A stretch of 64,000 bases of DNA from Bradyrhizobium cenepequi (GTDB taxonomy: Bacteria; Pseudomonadota; Alphaproteobacteria; Rhizobiales; Xanthobacteraceae): positions 1 through 64,000 of the forward strand of contig NZ_JAGKJI010000010.1 in the NCBI RefSeq assembly GCF_020329485.1, given 5' to 3'. Below the pieces are notes generated by a model. The model was not told the origin of the DNA. It was given only the letters and a program-made list of their open reading frames with translations, and made no database searches. The position numbers were made by a program, and so were the translations under genes. This document shows positions 43,140-52,206 of this stretch, piece by piece. Position 1 is the stretch's first letter; the number at the start of each line of letters is the position of its first letter.

Positions 43140-45182
43140 TCAGCTACGGTCGCGATTGCCGCGGCGAGGCGCTTCCGCCTCACGCTCCCGCAGATAGTCG
43201 TCGGTGGTGCGGACCGTCGGGCTGGCCACACCGTAGGATTCAAATCCCTGCTCGGCGACGAAGTTGACGCGGCAATCGTCGCACATCTTGATAACGTCGA
43301 GCTTGCGCGGTGAGCCCTTGTACATCCAGTGCTTGCCTTCGAGCTTGGCAGCCACGCGCTCGATCGTGCTCTTGACGCCGAACGGCTTGCCGCAGCGGAT
43401 GCAGCAGAACGGCTCTTCCTCTTTGAGGATCCGGGCGGGAGCTCGTGCCGCGCCAAAATCGATCCGCGGCACCAACGTAATCACCTTCTCCGGACAGGTC
43501 GACTTGCACAGGCCACACTGGACGCAGGCATCTTCGACGAACCGCAGCACAGGCCGCTCGGGATCGTCGCGCAAGGCGCTGGTCGGGCATGCCGATACGC
43601 AGGACAGGCACAGGGTGCAGCCGGACGCATCGACTTCCACGGCGCCGAACGGTGCGCCCACGGGTAGCGCGATGATGTCGGCAGGCGCTGGTGCTGCGCG
43701 ATGCAGTTCGCCGAGCGCGAAACGCAGCGCGTCGCGCTTCTTCCCCGTGGCCCGGAAACTCGCCGGGCGCGGCGCCGTCGGCAACGACGGAATCGCGCGC
43801 AACGTCTCGAGCAGCACGTCCGGATCGTCGGTCTCGATGGTGGCGATCCGCCCGGTGCCGAAGCCCAGCCCGGCCAGGATCGGATCGGCGATCGCCATCG
43901 TTCGCGTCAGGCCTGCGACGTCATGGCGCGGTTTTCCCCGCAGCAGGAAGCGCATTGCGGAGGCGCCATAGGCGAAGGCGGCGGCGATGCTCTCGAGCCC
44001 GATCTGCGTGACCTCGTTGACCGCAAACGGCAGCACGTTGGCCGGCAGCCCATCGCCGAACCGCGCCAGCGCATCGATCAGCGGCGCGCCATGCGCCTCG
44101 TCATGCACCAGCACGATCGCCTGCTCGCCGCCGGCTTCGCGGTACGCGATCAGCATCGCGCGCAGCTTGCGCATCAGCGCATCTTCCGGCGGCAGCGCAT
44201 AGGACGCGGCGCCGGTCGGGCAGGCCGCCGCGCATTGGCCGCAGCCGGCGCAAATATTCGCATCGATCGCGACATTATCGCCGGCCGGCGTGATCGCGCC
44301 CGCGGGACAGAGGTCGAGACAGCGGGTGCAGCCGATGCGCCCCGAGCGCGAATGTGCGCACAGCTTGGCGTCGAACGTGACGTAGCGCGGCTTCTCGAAC
44401 GTGCCGACGAGATCGCGCGCCTTGAGCACGGCCTGCAGCATCGCCGCGGGCGAAGCGGGGTCGGCGCGCAGATAGCCGTCGCGCAAATCCGCAGCCGGGA
44501 ACAATGCCGCCCCGCCGGTTAGGTCGAGGATGATGTCGCAGTTCGATCGCGTATTATTTCGCGTGGGGCCGAACAGCAACGTGCTGCGCGAGGAGGGCGC
44601 GGCTTCGGCGAAATCGTCGACCGTGACCTCGAAGGCGCCGAGATGGCCGTGTGCTGCGGTCACCTTTCCCTTCGCCACCGGGAATTCGTCACTGCGCGGT
44701 GGCGCGATGGCGGCGGGCGGCTCGATCAGTACGGTGACGTCGAGATGGTCCTTGAGCAGATTGCCGGCCTCGATCGCGGTCTCATTGCGGCCGCAGATCA
44801 GGATGACGCCGCCGCTTTCGAGTTCGATAGACGGCACTGATGGGGCAGTCTCGGCCGCCGCCGCAAGCAGCGCCGCCATTTTCGGTCCGGCGCGCGCCGC
44901 GTCGTTAGACCAGCCGGCGGTCTCGCGGATGTTGGCGAATTGTATGGATTGTGTGCGGCCGCTTTCTTCGGCCGCGTCGGAGAACAACGCCGCCTCCTGG
45001 GTGCAGGCGACGGTGAGCGGGCCGTCTTCGGCGGCAATGGCCCGGAAGCGATCGAGTTCGACGCGACAGAGCTGCGTTGCCGTCGTTGGCTCGTGACGGC
45101 AGCCACGGCTGATAGCATCGCCGTCGAGCGGCATCGTGCCCTCGCAGGAGCAGATCAGAAGACGTCTTGCGAAATCAGCCAT
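43140..45182 (-). CDS. Multi-cluster 4Fe-4S protein of the formate dehydrogenase island
   Basis: 680 residues from ATG 45182, opposite strand to its neighbours. N-terminal start RRLLICSCEGTMPLDG, then ferredoxin clusters: GCTRCLDLCPAGAI, CAGCGQCAAACPTGA, CTLCLSCVSACPTSA and CVQCGLCKSTCPEKV, plus C-terminal FCCIRCGKPFG and CDDCR Cys pairs. This large protein, widespread beside alphaproteobacterial fdh genes, probably moves electrons or matures the enzyme in the cytosol. It has no signal peptide. Divergent from the DUF6352 operon (113 bp between starts) and convergent with fdhC. Confidence 0.88.
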   Translation of the reverse strand: MADFARRLLICSCEGTMPLDGDAISRGCRHEPTTATQLCRVELDRFRAIAAEDGPLTVACTQEAALFSDAAEESGRTQSIQFANIRETAGWSNDAARAGPKMAALLAAAAETAPSVPSIELESGGVILICGRNETAIEAGNLLKDHLDVTVLIEPPAAIAPPRSDEFPVAKGKVTAAHGHLGAFEVTVDDFAEAAPSSRSTLLFGPTRNNTRSNCDIILDLTGGAALFPAADLRDGYLRADPASPAAMLQAVLKARDLVGTFEKPRYVTFDAKLCAHSRSGRIGCTRCLDLCPAGAITPAGDNVAIDANICAGCGQCAAACPTGAASYALPPEDALMRKLRAMLIAYREAGGEQAIVLVHDEAHGAPLIDALARFGDGLPANVLPFAVNEVTQIGLESIAAAFAYGASAMRFLLRGKPRHDVAGLTRTMAIADPILAGLGFGTGRIATIETDDPDVLLETLRAIPSLPTAPRPASFRATGKKRDALRFALGELHRAAPAPADIIALPVGAPFGAVEVDASGCTLCLSCVSACPTSALRDDPERPVLRFVEDACVQCGLCKSTCPEKVITLVPRIDFGAARAPARILKEEEPFCCIRCGKPFGVKSTIERVAAKLEGKHWMYKGSPRKLDVIKMCDDCRVNFVAEQGFESYGVASPTVRTTDDYLREREAEAPRRGNRDRS

Positions 45183-45295
45183 GCTGTCACAACCTTGTGT
45201 GTCTATCCGGTACGCCCGGCGAAACTGGCCGGGAATTTGTGGAAAGTATATACTGGCTCTCCCGAAGAACAGGACGGACTTGCAAGGAGCATCGG

Positions 45296-45730
45296 ATGAG
45301 CGCGCCGCGTGACTTCTGGCTCGCTTGCGGCCAACATCTGCTCGACCGCGAAGAGAGCGGCCGCCAGTTGGTCACGGACGACTTCCTGAAGGCCTTCGGG
45401 GCGCGGCCCGAACTGATGCCGCCGCCGGAAGCCTGCGCGGCCGAGCAGGAACTGCGCGGCGCGCTGCTGCGCGAACCGCGGCGGCTGAGCTCCGACGCCA
45501 CGCGCATTGGTGACGCGATCTGGGATGACGATGATCTCGATGACCCGGCGCTCACTCAGTTGATCGACCTGTTCCGGCTGACGTTCCGCGATTCCACCTA
45601 TATGATTGAAAAGGTCAGGGGCGAGCCGGTCTATCTGGTGCTCGCCATGACAGCCGACGAGGCGTTGCGGCTGAAGCCGCAAAACCTCATCACCGGCTTG
45701 CCGGTTGCGAATGCGGAGGCAGTCACTTGA
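45296..45730 (+). CDS. DUF6352 family protein
   Basis: 144 residues from ATG 45296 with AAGGAG. Opening RDFWLACGQHLLDREESGRQ, LVTDDFLKAFGARPELMPPP, then LTQLIDLFRLTFRDSTYMIE: the DUF6352 pattern, a family found with fdh accessory genes. Function unknown; likely an assembly or regulatory factor. Stop and next start overlap (TTGA at 45727), so it is translationally coupled to the DUF3305 gene. Confidence 0.85.
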   Translation: MSAPRDFWLACGQHLLDREESGRQLVTDDFLKAFGARPELMPPPEACAAEQELRGALLREPRRLSSDATRIGDAIWDDDDLDDPALTQLIDLFRLTFRDSTYMIEKVRGEPVYLVLAMTADEALRLKPQNLITGLPVANAEAVT

Positions 45731-46203
45731 TATCGACAGCGCTTGAGCGCATTTCCGTAGGTGTCGTGGTCGAGCGGCGCAAGGGCAGGAGTGCCTGGGC
45801 CGACTTCCTGTGGCGGCCGGTTTCGGTGTTCGCCGGAAGCCCCTCGGCCGCGCCATGGACGCTGCTCGATAGGCAAGGAGAGGTGACGTTGTTCTATGCC
45901 GGCGAAGCGATGATCGAGCTGCACCGCACCGAGACCACCAATTATCGCGACAATCTTGCATCCGGCTCGCCCACCCTATGGATCAACTTGCGCCCGACCG
46001 GCTCCGAGCCGCCTTACGAACTGCTCGCGGTCACCGCGGATCCGGCCGAGGGCGAGGCGTTCACCGACGCCGGCAGCAATCTGGTCGACGTGGTGCCGAT
46101 GCCCGCAGGTATCGTTGAAATCGTCGAGCGATTTGTTGCCGAGCATCATGTCGAGCGCCCCTTCATCAAGCGGCAGCGCGACCGGCAGGTGCCTCCGGCG
46201 TAG
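45727..46203 (+). CDS. DUF3305 family protein
   Basis: 158 residues from TTG 45727. Family blocks: SVGVVVERRKGRSAWADFLW, RPVSVFAG, FYAGEAMIELHRTETTNYRD, NLASGSPTLWINLRP, DPAEGEAFTDAGSNLVDVVP and VEIVERFVAEHHVERPFIKR. DUF3305 accompanies formate dehydrogenase genes; the tail repeats FxERPFxKRxR as in relatives. Function unknown. Confidence 0.88.
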   Translation: MISTALERISVGVVVERRKGRSAWADFLWRPVSVFAGSPSAAPWTLLDRQGEVTLFYAGEAMIELHRTETTNYRDNLASGSPTLWINLRPTGSEPPYELLAVTADPAEGEAFTDAGSNLVDVVPMPAGIVEIVERFVAEHHVERPFIKRQRDRQVPPA

Positions 46204-46223
46204 GACACGAGAGAGAACGGACC

Positions 46224-46868
46224 GTGGCTGAAGAGCACAATGTTTTCCTTCGCTGGGCGCGGCTGAAGCAGGCCGCGAAAGAAGGCCGAGATGCGGAGGC
46301 TGCTCCGACAGACAGTGAAGAAACGACCGCGCCGCCTGTGATTGAGGCGGCAAGCGATGAACCGTTCGACCTCGCCAGCTTGCCGTCCATCGAATCGATT
46401 GCCGCCAATACCGATATTGCCGCATTCCTGCGCGCCGGCGTGCCGGCCGAATTGACCCGCACGGCATTGCGCCGGGCCTGGGTTAGCGATCCCGCCATTC
46501 GCGACTTCATCGGCATTGCGGAGAACCAGTGGGATTTCAACGATCCGAACGCGATCCCGGGGTTCGGCCCGCTTGATCCAACGGAAAACGCCGCCGATCT
46601 TCTCGCAGAGGTTTCGAGGCGACTGCAGCAGATTCCGGATGCGCTTCCGGACGTGTCATCGCCGGTCGACCCGCCTCGGTCCGCGGCAGCCGATTCTGCA
46701 GAGCCCGTTCTCGATCTGCCTCTCGCGACAGGCGGGCCATCGCTTGTTGATGCCAGTGCACAGTCGAACGAAATGCAGGACATCGGCGCGCAGGGCGAGC
46801 AAACGCCTGCCGACGAAGCACAGGATTCTCCCCGAAAACGGCGTCATGGCCGCGCATTGCCGCGATAG
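46224..46868 (+). CDS. DUF3306 family protein
   Basis: 214 residues from GTG 46224. FLRWARLKQAAKEGRD start, an acidic linker, then FDLASLPSIESIAANTDIAA, FLRAGVPAELTRTALRRAWV, DPAIRDFIGIAENQWDFNDP: the conserved DUF3306 core. The C-terminal 80 residues are low-complexity Ala/Pro/Glu ending in basic RKRRHGRALPR. Always near fdh genes in relatives; role unproven. Confidence 0.88.
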   Translation: MAEEHNVFLRWARLKQAAKEGRDAEAAPTDSEETTAPPVIEAASDEPFDLASLPSIESIAANTDIAAFLRAGVPAELTRTALRRAWVSDPAIRDFIGIAENQWDFNDPNAIPGFGPLDPTENAADLLAEVSRRLQQIPDALPDVSSPVDPPRSAAADSAEPVLDLPLATGGPSLVDASAQSNEMQDIGAQGEQTPADEAQDSPRKRRHGRALPR

Positions 46869-46905
46869 CGATCGACAAAAGGGGTATGTCTTTCCGGATC
46901 GAACG

Positions 46906-47517
46906 ATGACGGATTCAATTTCAAAGGACTCTGCAGGGCGCATCGTCGATGAGATCGACCGCGCCCGGGCACAGGAATATGCGCTGCTGACGACCCTGCT
47001 CACCCGCAGCCCGGACGCGCAGCTTCTTTCCCGTCTCGCCGGCTTGCGCGGCGACGCCAGCCCTATCGGCATGGCGCACATCGCGCTGGCCGAGGCGGCC
47101 CGCCGCACCGATGAAGAGCGCGCGTCGCGCGAGTTTTTTGCGTTGTTTGCCGGCCTCGGGGAGGGGGCACTGCTGCCCTATGCGTCGCATTATCTTGCCG
47201 AGACGTTATACGGACGCCCGCTCGCTCGGCTGCGCGATACACTTGATGGTCTCGGCATCGAAAAGACACCGGAGCGGAAGGAGCCGGAGGATCACGCGGG
47301 ATTCCTCTGCGAGATCATGGCGGGCCTGGCCGGTGGCAGCATCGCCGCGCCCGATGGCGCCGATCGCGACTTCTTCGAGCGGCATCTTTCGCCCTGGATC
47401 AAGCGCGCCTTCATCGACCTGGAACAGGCAAAATCGGCTGATTTCTATGCATCAGTTGGCGCGCTCGGCCGCACCTTCATCGACATCGAAGCTGAGGCAT
47501 TCGCACTTCTCGTATGA
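46906..47517 (+). CDS. TorD/DmsD-type chaperone for formate dehydrogenase
   Basis: 203 residues from ATG 46906. All-helical TorD family protein: ARAQEYALLTTLLTRSPDAQ, ASREFFALFAGLGEGALLPY, SHYLAETLYGRPLARLRDTL and EPEDHAGFLCEIMAGLAGGS; the E-P-E-D-H motif marks the family. Such chaperones bind the Tat signal and insert the molybdenum cofactor into the catalytic subunit before export, here presumably FdhA. It lies 37 bp after DUF3306 on the same strand. Confidence 0.9.
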   Translation: MTDSISKDSAGRIVDEIDRARAQEYALLTTLLTRSPDAQLLSRLAGLRGDASPIGMAHIALAEAARRTDEERASREFFALFAGLGEGALLPYASHYLAETLYGRPLARLRDTLDGLGIEKTPERKEPEDHAGFLCEIMAGLAGGSIAAPDGADRDFFERHLSPWIKRAFIDLEQAKSADFYASVGALGRTFIDIEAEAFALLV

Positions 47518-47594
47518 ACATTGCTTTTTGTCCGAGGCTGGAACTCGTTCACTACGGAACTATGCTACAAATTGATGCGAAGAGGAGAAACACG

Positions 47595-47720
47595 ATGCGC
47601 GCGTTCGCCTGGGCTTGCCTGTTCGGAGTCGTCATCGCTGTTGGAGCGGCGCTGATTCTCGACAATTTCGTGCAGGAAACGGCGGCGACGGCCTTTGCCG
47701 AGCCGAGCGCCAGAGTCTAG
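47595..47720 (+). CDS. Small single-pass membrane protein at the end of the fdh accessory operon
   Basis: 41 residues from ATG 47595 with AGGAG nine bases upstream. One hydrophobic helix (FAWACLFGVVIAVGAALILD) followed by a short tail NFVQETAATAFAEPSARV. Homologous micro-proteins with N-F-V-Q-E and F-A-x-x-S-x-R-V/I occur at this position in Bradyrhizobium fdh islands, from memory. Possibly stabilises the membrane complex; function unknown. Confidence 0.65.
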   Translation: MRAFAWACLFGVVIAVGAALILDNFVQETAATAFAEPSARV

Positions 47721-47958
47721 TGACGATGATCCGCAACAGCCGCGGGTCACGAGTTCTAAGCCGATAGCGCAGACTCATTGAGTGGAGAGGGAGCTGCCTC
47801 ACGATCCGCTCAATGATTTCAGCAATCGGAGGGAGCACATATCAGCATGTTCCAAACGGCTTTGTGTACCTATGGGAGAAAGTCAGTCGGAAGGCCATTC
47901 CGGAGGCTTACGGAGAGGGCTGGCGCGAGTTCTCGATGGGAGGGAGAGATCGTGCTCC

Positions 47959-48174
47959 CTACATGTCTCGTATGTCCAGCCAAACTAGACCCATAACGAT
48001 GGTTACGATCGGCCACGGGTGGCAGTTCGCGAAGTCGATCATCTCCCTACCGACCGCGACTATCCCCACCGAAAAGCACAAGAGGTAGACCAGCCAGGGC
48101 CAGTCCTTGTGCTTAGTCTCGGCCTTCGACTCGTGTACCTTTAGCACTGTCCATGTGGCTATACTGTTGTTCAT
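47959..48174 (-). CDS. Possible small membrane protein
   Basis: 71 residues from ATG 48174. Two hydrophobic segments (PWLVYLLCFSVGIVAVGREM and PWPIVTIVMGLVWLDI) joined by IDFANCH, with a charged N-terminal region (VLKVHESKAETKHKDW). Protein-like composition, no recognised family, weak ribosome site. It could be a real orphan gene or a remnant in this decayed stretch. Confidence 0.4.
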   Translation of the reverse strand: MNNSIATWTVLKVHESKAETKHKDWPWLVYLLCFSVGIVAVGREMIDFANCHPWPIVTIVMGLVWLDIRDM

Positions 48175-48371
48175 TCTCGGCGCCCCAGACTTTCTTTATC
48201 ACCTCTTGAGAATATTCTCGGTAGCTGTGAACCCGTTCCGGGCGCACGGCAAGGCTGGTGGTGCTTGCCCGTCGTCGCGCCAAACGTTACCTATGAATCA
48301 GCAATGGAGGAGGTTGCCCGTATGGCGGTCAATGCTGACGACACGCTTTAATTGACAGGTCTGTTCGAGCT

Positions 48372-48659
48372 GCGAGCGGCGTGGCGATTGGCATCGTTTG
48401 CAAGGCGCCGCGGGTACGTTTGTCAAAAACGCGGCTTGCCGTCGGAGCTGTCGCTGCGTCAGAGTTGTATGCCTGCTTTCTCCGCGATGTTGCTGCGGCG
48501 ATCGAGGCGGTGCCGGAAGCGTTCGGCAAGCGCGGCTACGGCGTCTATGTGCTGGCCGGAACGGAAAGCATCATGAGAACGTTGCTTCCCGCAGACTTCG
48601 GACTGTTGCTGCAGGCCGACGACGATCTCGGGCACGTGTTGATTGGCGTGACGCGATAA
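48372..48659 (+). pseudogene. DUF2064 (TIGR04282-type glycosyltransferase) fragment
   Basis: The frame reads AIGIVCKAPRVRLSKTRLAV, ELYACFLRDVAAAIEAVPEA, YGVYVLAGTESIMRTLLPAD and FGLLLQADDDLG. This is the N-terminal half of the DUF2064 family (usual start AVMAKAPRPGxxKTRL). After DDDLG the rest is replaced by HVLIGVTR and a stop; about 100 residues are missing. It ends 13 bp before the Lon fragment, another abrupt junction. Confidence 0.6.
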
Positions 48660-48672
48660 TGGTAGTCGGTGG

Positions 48673-49516
48673 GACAAGCTGCAGATCGCGCGATGCTACC
48701 TCATGCGCCGGCAACTCCGCACAAACGGTCTGACGTCCGAGCAAGCTGGCCGGCGTAGATGACGAGGCCCTCCGCCTCATCATCAACGGATACACCCGCG
48801 AGGCGGCTGTCCGCAGCCTCGAACGGGAGATCGGCAAGACGCTGCGCAACGTCGCGGTCCGGATCGCGGAGGAAAGCGCGAGCGCCGTCAGGCTGACCTC
48901 GAAGGACATCGGCGCCGTGTTCGGCCAGCCTCGGTTCGAGAGCGAGGTCGCGATGCGGACGAGCGTCCCCAGCGTCGCAACGGGTTTGGCGTGGACGCCG
49001 GTCGGCGGGCGACATCCTGTTCATCGAGGCCACGCGAACGGCCGGCGAGGGCGCTCTCATCCTGGCCGGACAGCTGGGCGACGTCATGCGGGAGAGCGCC
49101 CAGGCCGCATTGACCCTCGTGAAGGCACGGTCGTCGGAGCTCGGCGTTGGCCTCGGCGTGCTCGAAGGAAGCGACATCCACATCCACGTGCCCGCAGGCG
49201 CGAGGCCAAAGGACGGACCGAGCGCCGGGGTCGCGATGTTCACAGCTCTCGGGTCTCTCTTCACAGGTCGGAATGTCCGAAGCGACACGGCCATGACGGG
49301 GGAAATCTCGCTGCGGGGCCTTGTGCTGCCCGTCGGCGGGATCAAGGAGAAGGTCGCGGCCGCGGGCTTGACGCGCGTCATGTTGCCCGCCGTAACCGCC
49401 GCGGCTACGACGACATCCCCGCCGGCGCCAGGGAGAAGCCTGAGTTCGTATGGCTCGAACGCGTCGACGACGCAATCGCTGCCGCGTCGGAGGAACCCAG
49501 GCTGCGCCGACAGTAG
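48673..49516 (+). pseudogene. lon: Lon protease C-terminal half, frameshifted
   Basis: Begins inside the AAA+ lid (DKLQIARCYLMRRQLRTNGL), shifts frame near 48740, continues DDEALRLIINGYTREAAVRS, LEREIGKTLRNVAVRIAEES, shifts near 49010 into [20 protein letters not shown] and the protease domain. The catalytic Ser is in [20 protein letters not shown] and the Lys in [16 protein letters not shown] last shift near 49385 gives [20 protein letters not shown] to stop 49516. Three frameshifts and no ATPase domain: not functional, although the Ser-Lys dyad survives. Confidence 0.8.
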
Positions 49517-49955
49517 GTGTTGCGACGCAGACCGAGCACTCCGCGGTGGCCGCGCGGCACGCGCGGTGACAGCGCGACCTGCCGTCCGACACCCGTGCGT
49601 CGATCGGTCCGTCACGAATCCGGCTCCGCGATCGAGGCTCGGGGCCTCCTGTTGACGCGCGTCGGAATACATTCGAGCGAATTCATAGAGTTTCGCCGGC
49701 CGCTGAGCCGGATCATTCATGTTAGAACTGAATATATCTAATTCGGCTGCAACCACTACTCGGTCAGCGGCAACTGGATACTTGTTCGGCGTCTTCAGTC
49801 GAAGGCAACGAAGATCGAACCGATCAAGACCCCAGATCAGGTTGGAGCGCGGAAGGGCCCTTCACCCGCAGGCTGGACGCCTGCGTGAGATGGCATCGAC
49901 CCGCTGTGCCGAAGCCGAGCTGATATGGGCCTGAGCACTATAAAGGCTTCCGGAC
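49517..49955. other. No gene recognised
   Basis: About 440 bp between the Lon fragment and the AraC gene, AT-richer around 49680-49770. It presumably holds the AraC promoter; no operator-like repeat was noticed. Confidence 0.4.
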
Positions 49956-50960
49956 GTGGCAGGCGAGCCGTTCTGGCGTATATCGCGACAAGACCTCGAC
50001 AAGTTGATGACCACCATGGACGTCACCTTCGTCACGCTGTCGGAGTGCGCGCTTGCGGCGGGTGCGCACATGGCGGTCGCCCGCACCAACGCCTCCACCA
50101 TCCACTACTGTCTTCGAGGCGCCGGAGTCATCCTCCTGGACGACGAACCCCCCATACGCCTGACGCCGCACACGCTGGTGATCGTCCCGCCTGGGCGGGC
50201 AATGACAATCGCCGCGACGGAGTACCCGACCGCACCACGGAACGCCGCCAAGCACGGCAAAGGCGCCTTCGCGCCGGGCTCGTTGCGCAGGCACACCGTC
50301 GGAGACGGCGAGCCGACACTGGTGCTTGCGTGCGGGACCTTCCGAGCCAACTACGGGCCGGCGCTGGACTTGTTCGCATCCCTCGCAACGTCCATTGTCG
50401 AGACGTTCGACGTGCACGACCAGCTCGACCAGGTGATGGCCTACGCGATGGCTGAGCTCGCGGCCCAGGACGTTGGTGGAGGGCCGATGTCGGCGGCGCT
50501 GCTGAAGCTCGTGCTGCTCGCGCTGCTTCGGCGCTGCCTGGTCTCGACGAAAGCGTGGGTGGAGCGCTTCTCGATCTTGAGCGACCCCCCGATCGCGCGG
50601 GCTTTTGCCGAGATGGTCTCTCGCCCGTCATCGCCGCACACCGTTCAAAGCCTGTCGCACGCCGTCGGTCTCAGCCGCTCAGCTTTCATGGCGCGCTTCT
50701 CCGCCGCGTTCGGAGAGTCGCCCATGTCCCTGCTGCGTCGCGTAAGGATGCGCCACGCGGCAGACCTGCTCGCAGCCAATGCGCTGTCGATCGACCAAGT
50801 CGCGCTGAACGCCGGCTACCAGAGCCGGAGCAGCTTCACGCGCACGTTCCGCAGATACTACGGCAGCGACCCGTCAGAATACCGTGCCCAGGCCCAGCGC
50901 ACCCCGTTCTCAAGCGCCGCACCGGCCGAGGATGCGATCGAGGAATCCGATGCAGCCTGA
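49956..50960 (+). CDS. AraC-family transcriptional regulator
   Basis: 334 residues from GTG 49956 (ATG 50007 is a possible shorter start). N-terminal cupin-type sensor (AHMAVARTNASTIHYCLRGA, GVILLDDEPPIRLTPHTLVI), then a C-terminal double helix-turn-helix: TVQSLSHAVGLSRSAFMARF, SAAFGESPMSLLRRVRMRHA, ADLLAANALSIDQVALNAGY, QSRSSFTRTFRRYYGSDPSE. This is the cupin_6 AraC type that often controls oxidoreductase genes. No target is obvious; decayed GST and transaldolase fragments follow. Confidence 0.87.
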   Translation: MAGEPFWRISRQDLDKLMTTMDVTFVTLSECALAAGAHMAVARTNASTIHYCLRGAGVILLDDEPPIRLTPHTLVIVPPGRAMTIAATEYPTAPRNAAKHGKGAFAPGSLRRHTVGDGEPTLVLACGTFRANYGPALDLFASLATSIVETFDVHDQLDQVMAYAMAELAAQDVGGGPMSAALLKLVLLALLRRCLVSTKAWVERFSILSDPPIARAFAEMVSRPSSPHTVQSLSHAVGLSRSAFMARFSAAFGESPMSLLRRVRMRHAADLLAANALSIDQVALNAGYQSRSSFTRTFRRYYGSDPSEYRAQAQRTPFSSAAPAEDAIEESDAA

Positions 50961-50969
50961 CGCCGGCCT

Positions 50970-51431
50970 TCACTCTGCGAGAGCGTAGGCACCGCCGCGC
51001 GCGACCGCGGCGAGGTATGCCGGCCGCGACTGGAAACGAGCGCACCTAGGCTTCGAGGTTTGGATAGCGCGAACGGTCCGTCCACCGGCCTGCCAACTCT
51101 CCGGCGAAGCTCAATTGAATGTCGGCGCCGGACTGTCGAGCAGATAGTCGCCGCCCCCGAGGCAGCGGTCGATGCTGCCAAGGTCGTTCGCGAGCTCGCG
51201 CTCGATCCGTGCCTCGATTGGAGCGGCCCTTCGCCTATCGAGCGGCGTTCACCTTGAGCACTACGGGTTGGATCGCGGATCCCTCTGCGTAGTGCATCCA
51301 GAAAACATAGTCGTCGTAGGCAGGGTCGGCGACGTCGGGCTGAAGCCGGCCGTCGCCCTAGTGCCGAAACACCTAGTCGATGATCGCCTCTGACTCCGTG
51401 ACGGTTTTTCCCCAGTCGTAGATACGGCCCA
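50970..51431 (-). pseudogene. Glutathione S-transferase, C-terminal part, decayed
   Basis: Minus-strand reading from 51431: [10 protein letters not shown], stop, VFRH, stop, GDGRLQPDVADPAYDDYVFW, MHYAEGSAIQPVVLKV. Then in shifted frames come ERELANDLGSIDRCLGGGDY, ADIQLSFAGELAGRWTDRSR and finally SRPAYLAAVARGGAYALAE with TGA at 50970. The order matches GST from the end of the thioredoxin domain to the C-terminus. At least three nonsense changes and two frameshifts. Its 5' end is fused to a transaldolase piece. Confidence 0.7.
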
Positions 51432-51548
51432 CGAACGGCGAGATCAGGAAGGCACCAGCCTCAGCGTTCGCGACCGCCTGAGCCCGGTTCAGCAGCAACG
51501 TCATGTTGCACTTCACGCCTTCGTGTTGGAGGATCTCCGCTATGCCTC
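51432..51548 (-). pseudogene. Transaldolase fragment
   Basis: The minus-strand frame reads [48 protein letters not shown]: the beta-strand region near the C-terminal third of transaldolase (usual E-G-I-x-C-N-M/L-T-L-L and L-I-S-P-F-V-G-R-I). It then passes without a gap into the GST remnant. Only about 39 residues survive. Confidence 0.65.
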
Positions 51549-51580
51549 GCGCGTGGCAAAGGTCATCAGGCCCTGCTTCT

Positions 51581-51835
51581 TCAGGCGGGCTTTCCCGACT
51601 GCTCTTCCTCGAATGTCACTGCGACAGCCGCGTTCGCAGAAAGGCGAACCCTCTGCCCCTCGACGTCGGCGACCAGTCCGAGGTCGATGAAATGCGCGTG
51701 CCCCTTGTGCTGGCCCTCGCCGCTGTCGCGTTTCGCGAGCCTGATGCGACCGTTGGCGACACCGTCGACGGTGCCGACGTGGACGCCGTCCGCGCCGATC
51801 ACTTCCATGTTCTGGGCGATCTTGTCCGTGGTCAT
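51581..51835 (-). CDS. DUF2171 domain protein
   Basis: 84 residues from ATG 51835 with GGAGAG nearby. [60 protein letters not shown]: the DUF2171 (PRC-barrel-like) pattern, with a beta-strand core and an H-x-F-I-D segment. Intact. Small stress-associated proteins of this type are common in rhizobia; function unknown. Confidence 0.82.
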   Translation of the reverse strand: MTTDKIAQNMEVIGADGVHVGTVDGVANGRIRLAKRDSGEGQHKGHAHFIDLGLVADVEGQRVRLSANAAVAVTFEEEQSGKPA

Positions 51836-51937
51836 TTGGTCTCTCCTTTGGTTTCGCTGAATGCGCTGGAGTCATGCGTCGTCCGCCAAGCGGAGGCCCG
51901 CGATTGCCAACGCGTGTGCGCGGGGAAGGGTAGCTCA

Positions 51938-52030
51938 AAGCTTGTTTCCTGAAAATCGGCCGACGTTGTCTTTCACCATGACGAACCAGCTAGCGAGGGT
52001 GCCGGCACTGCTTACGGTTCCGGTTGTCAT
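51938..52030 (-). pseudogene. Cytochrome P460 internal fragment
   Basis: 31 codons on the minus strand: MTTGTVSSAGTLASWFVMVK and DNVGRFSGNKL, then a stop. They align with MTTGTVSHVDRLKGWFMMVK and DGKNSHPDNKL of the intact P460 gene at 35971 (residues 111-141). Sequence before and after is unrelated, and the heme motif is gone. This is the fifth P460 locus in the window. Confidence 0.65.
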
Positions 52031-52206
52031 AATGCATTCACGTAGTGATGAAACGATAAGCGCGCCAGCGCAAAGGGCGTCGTCAGCAGCGCGGTATAAG
52101 CAAACAGAAAGGCGGCGCGGAGTGCGCCTCAGCCAAGCATGAGCCAGGCTTGGTTGAAGGAGCCGCTGCGTAGAGCTTATTACACGTTTCTCAACCTCGT
52201 GGAGCA

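Noticed and set aside
46516..46905. N-terminal extension of the TorD-type gene
   Set aside because: The upstream open frame lies inside the DUF3306 gene in another frame; ATG 46906 gives the family length.
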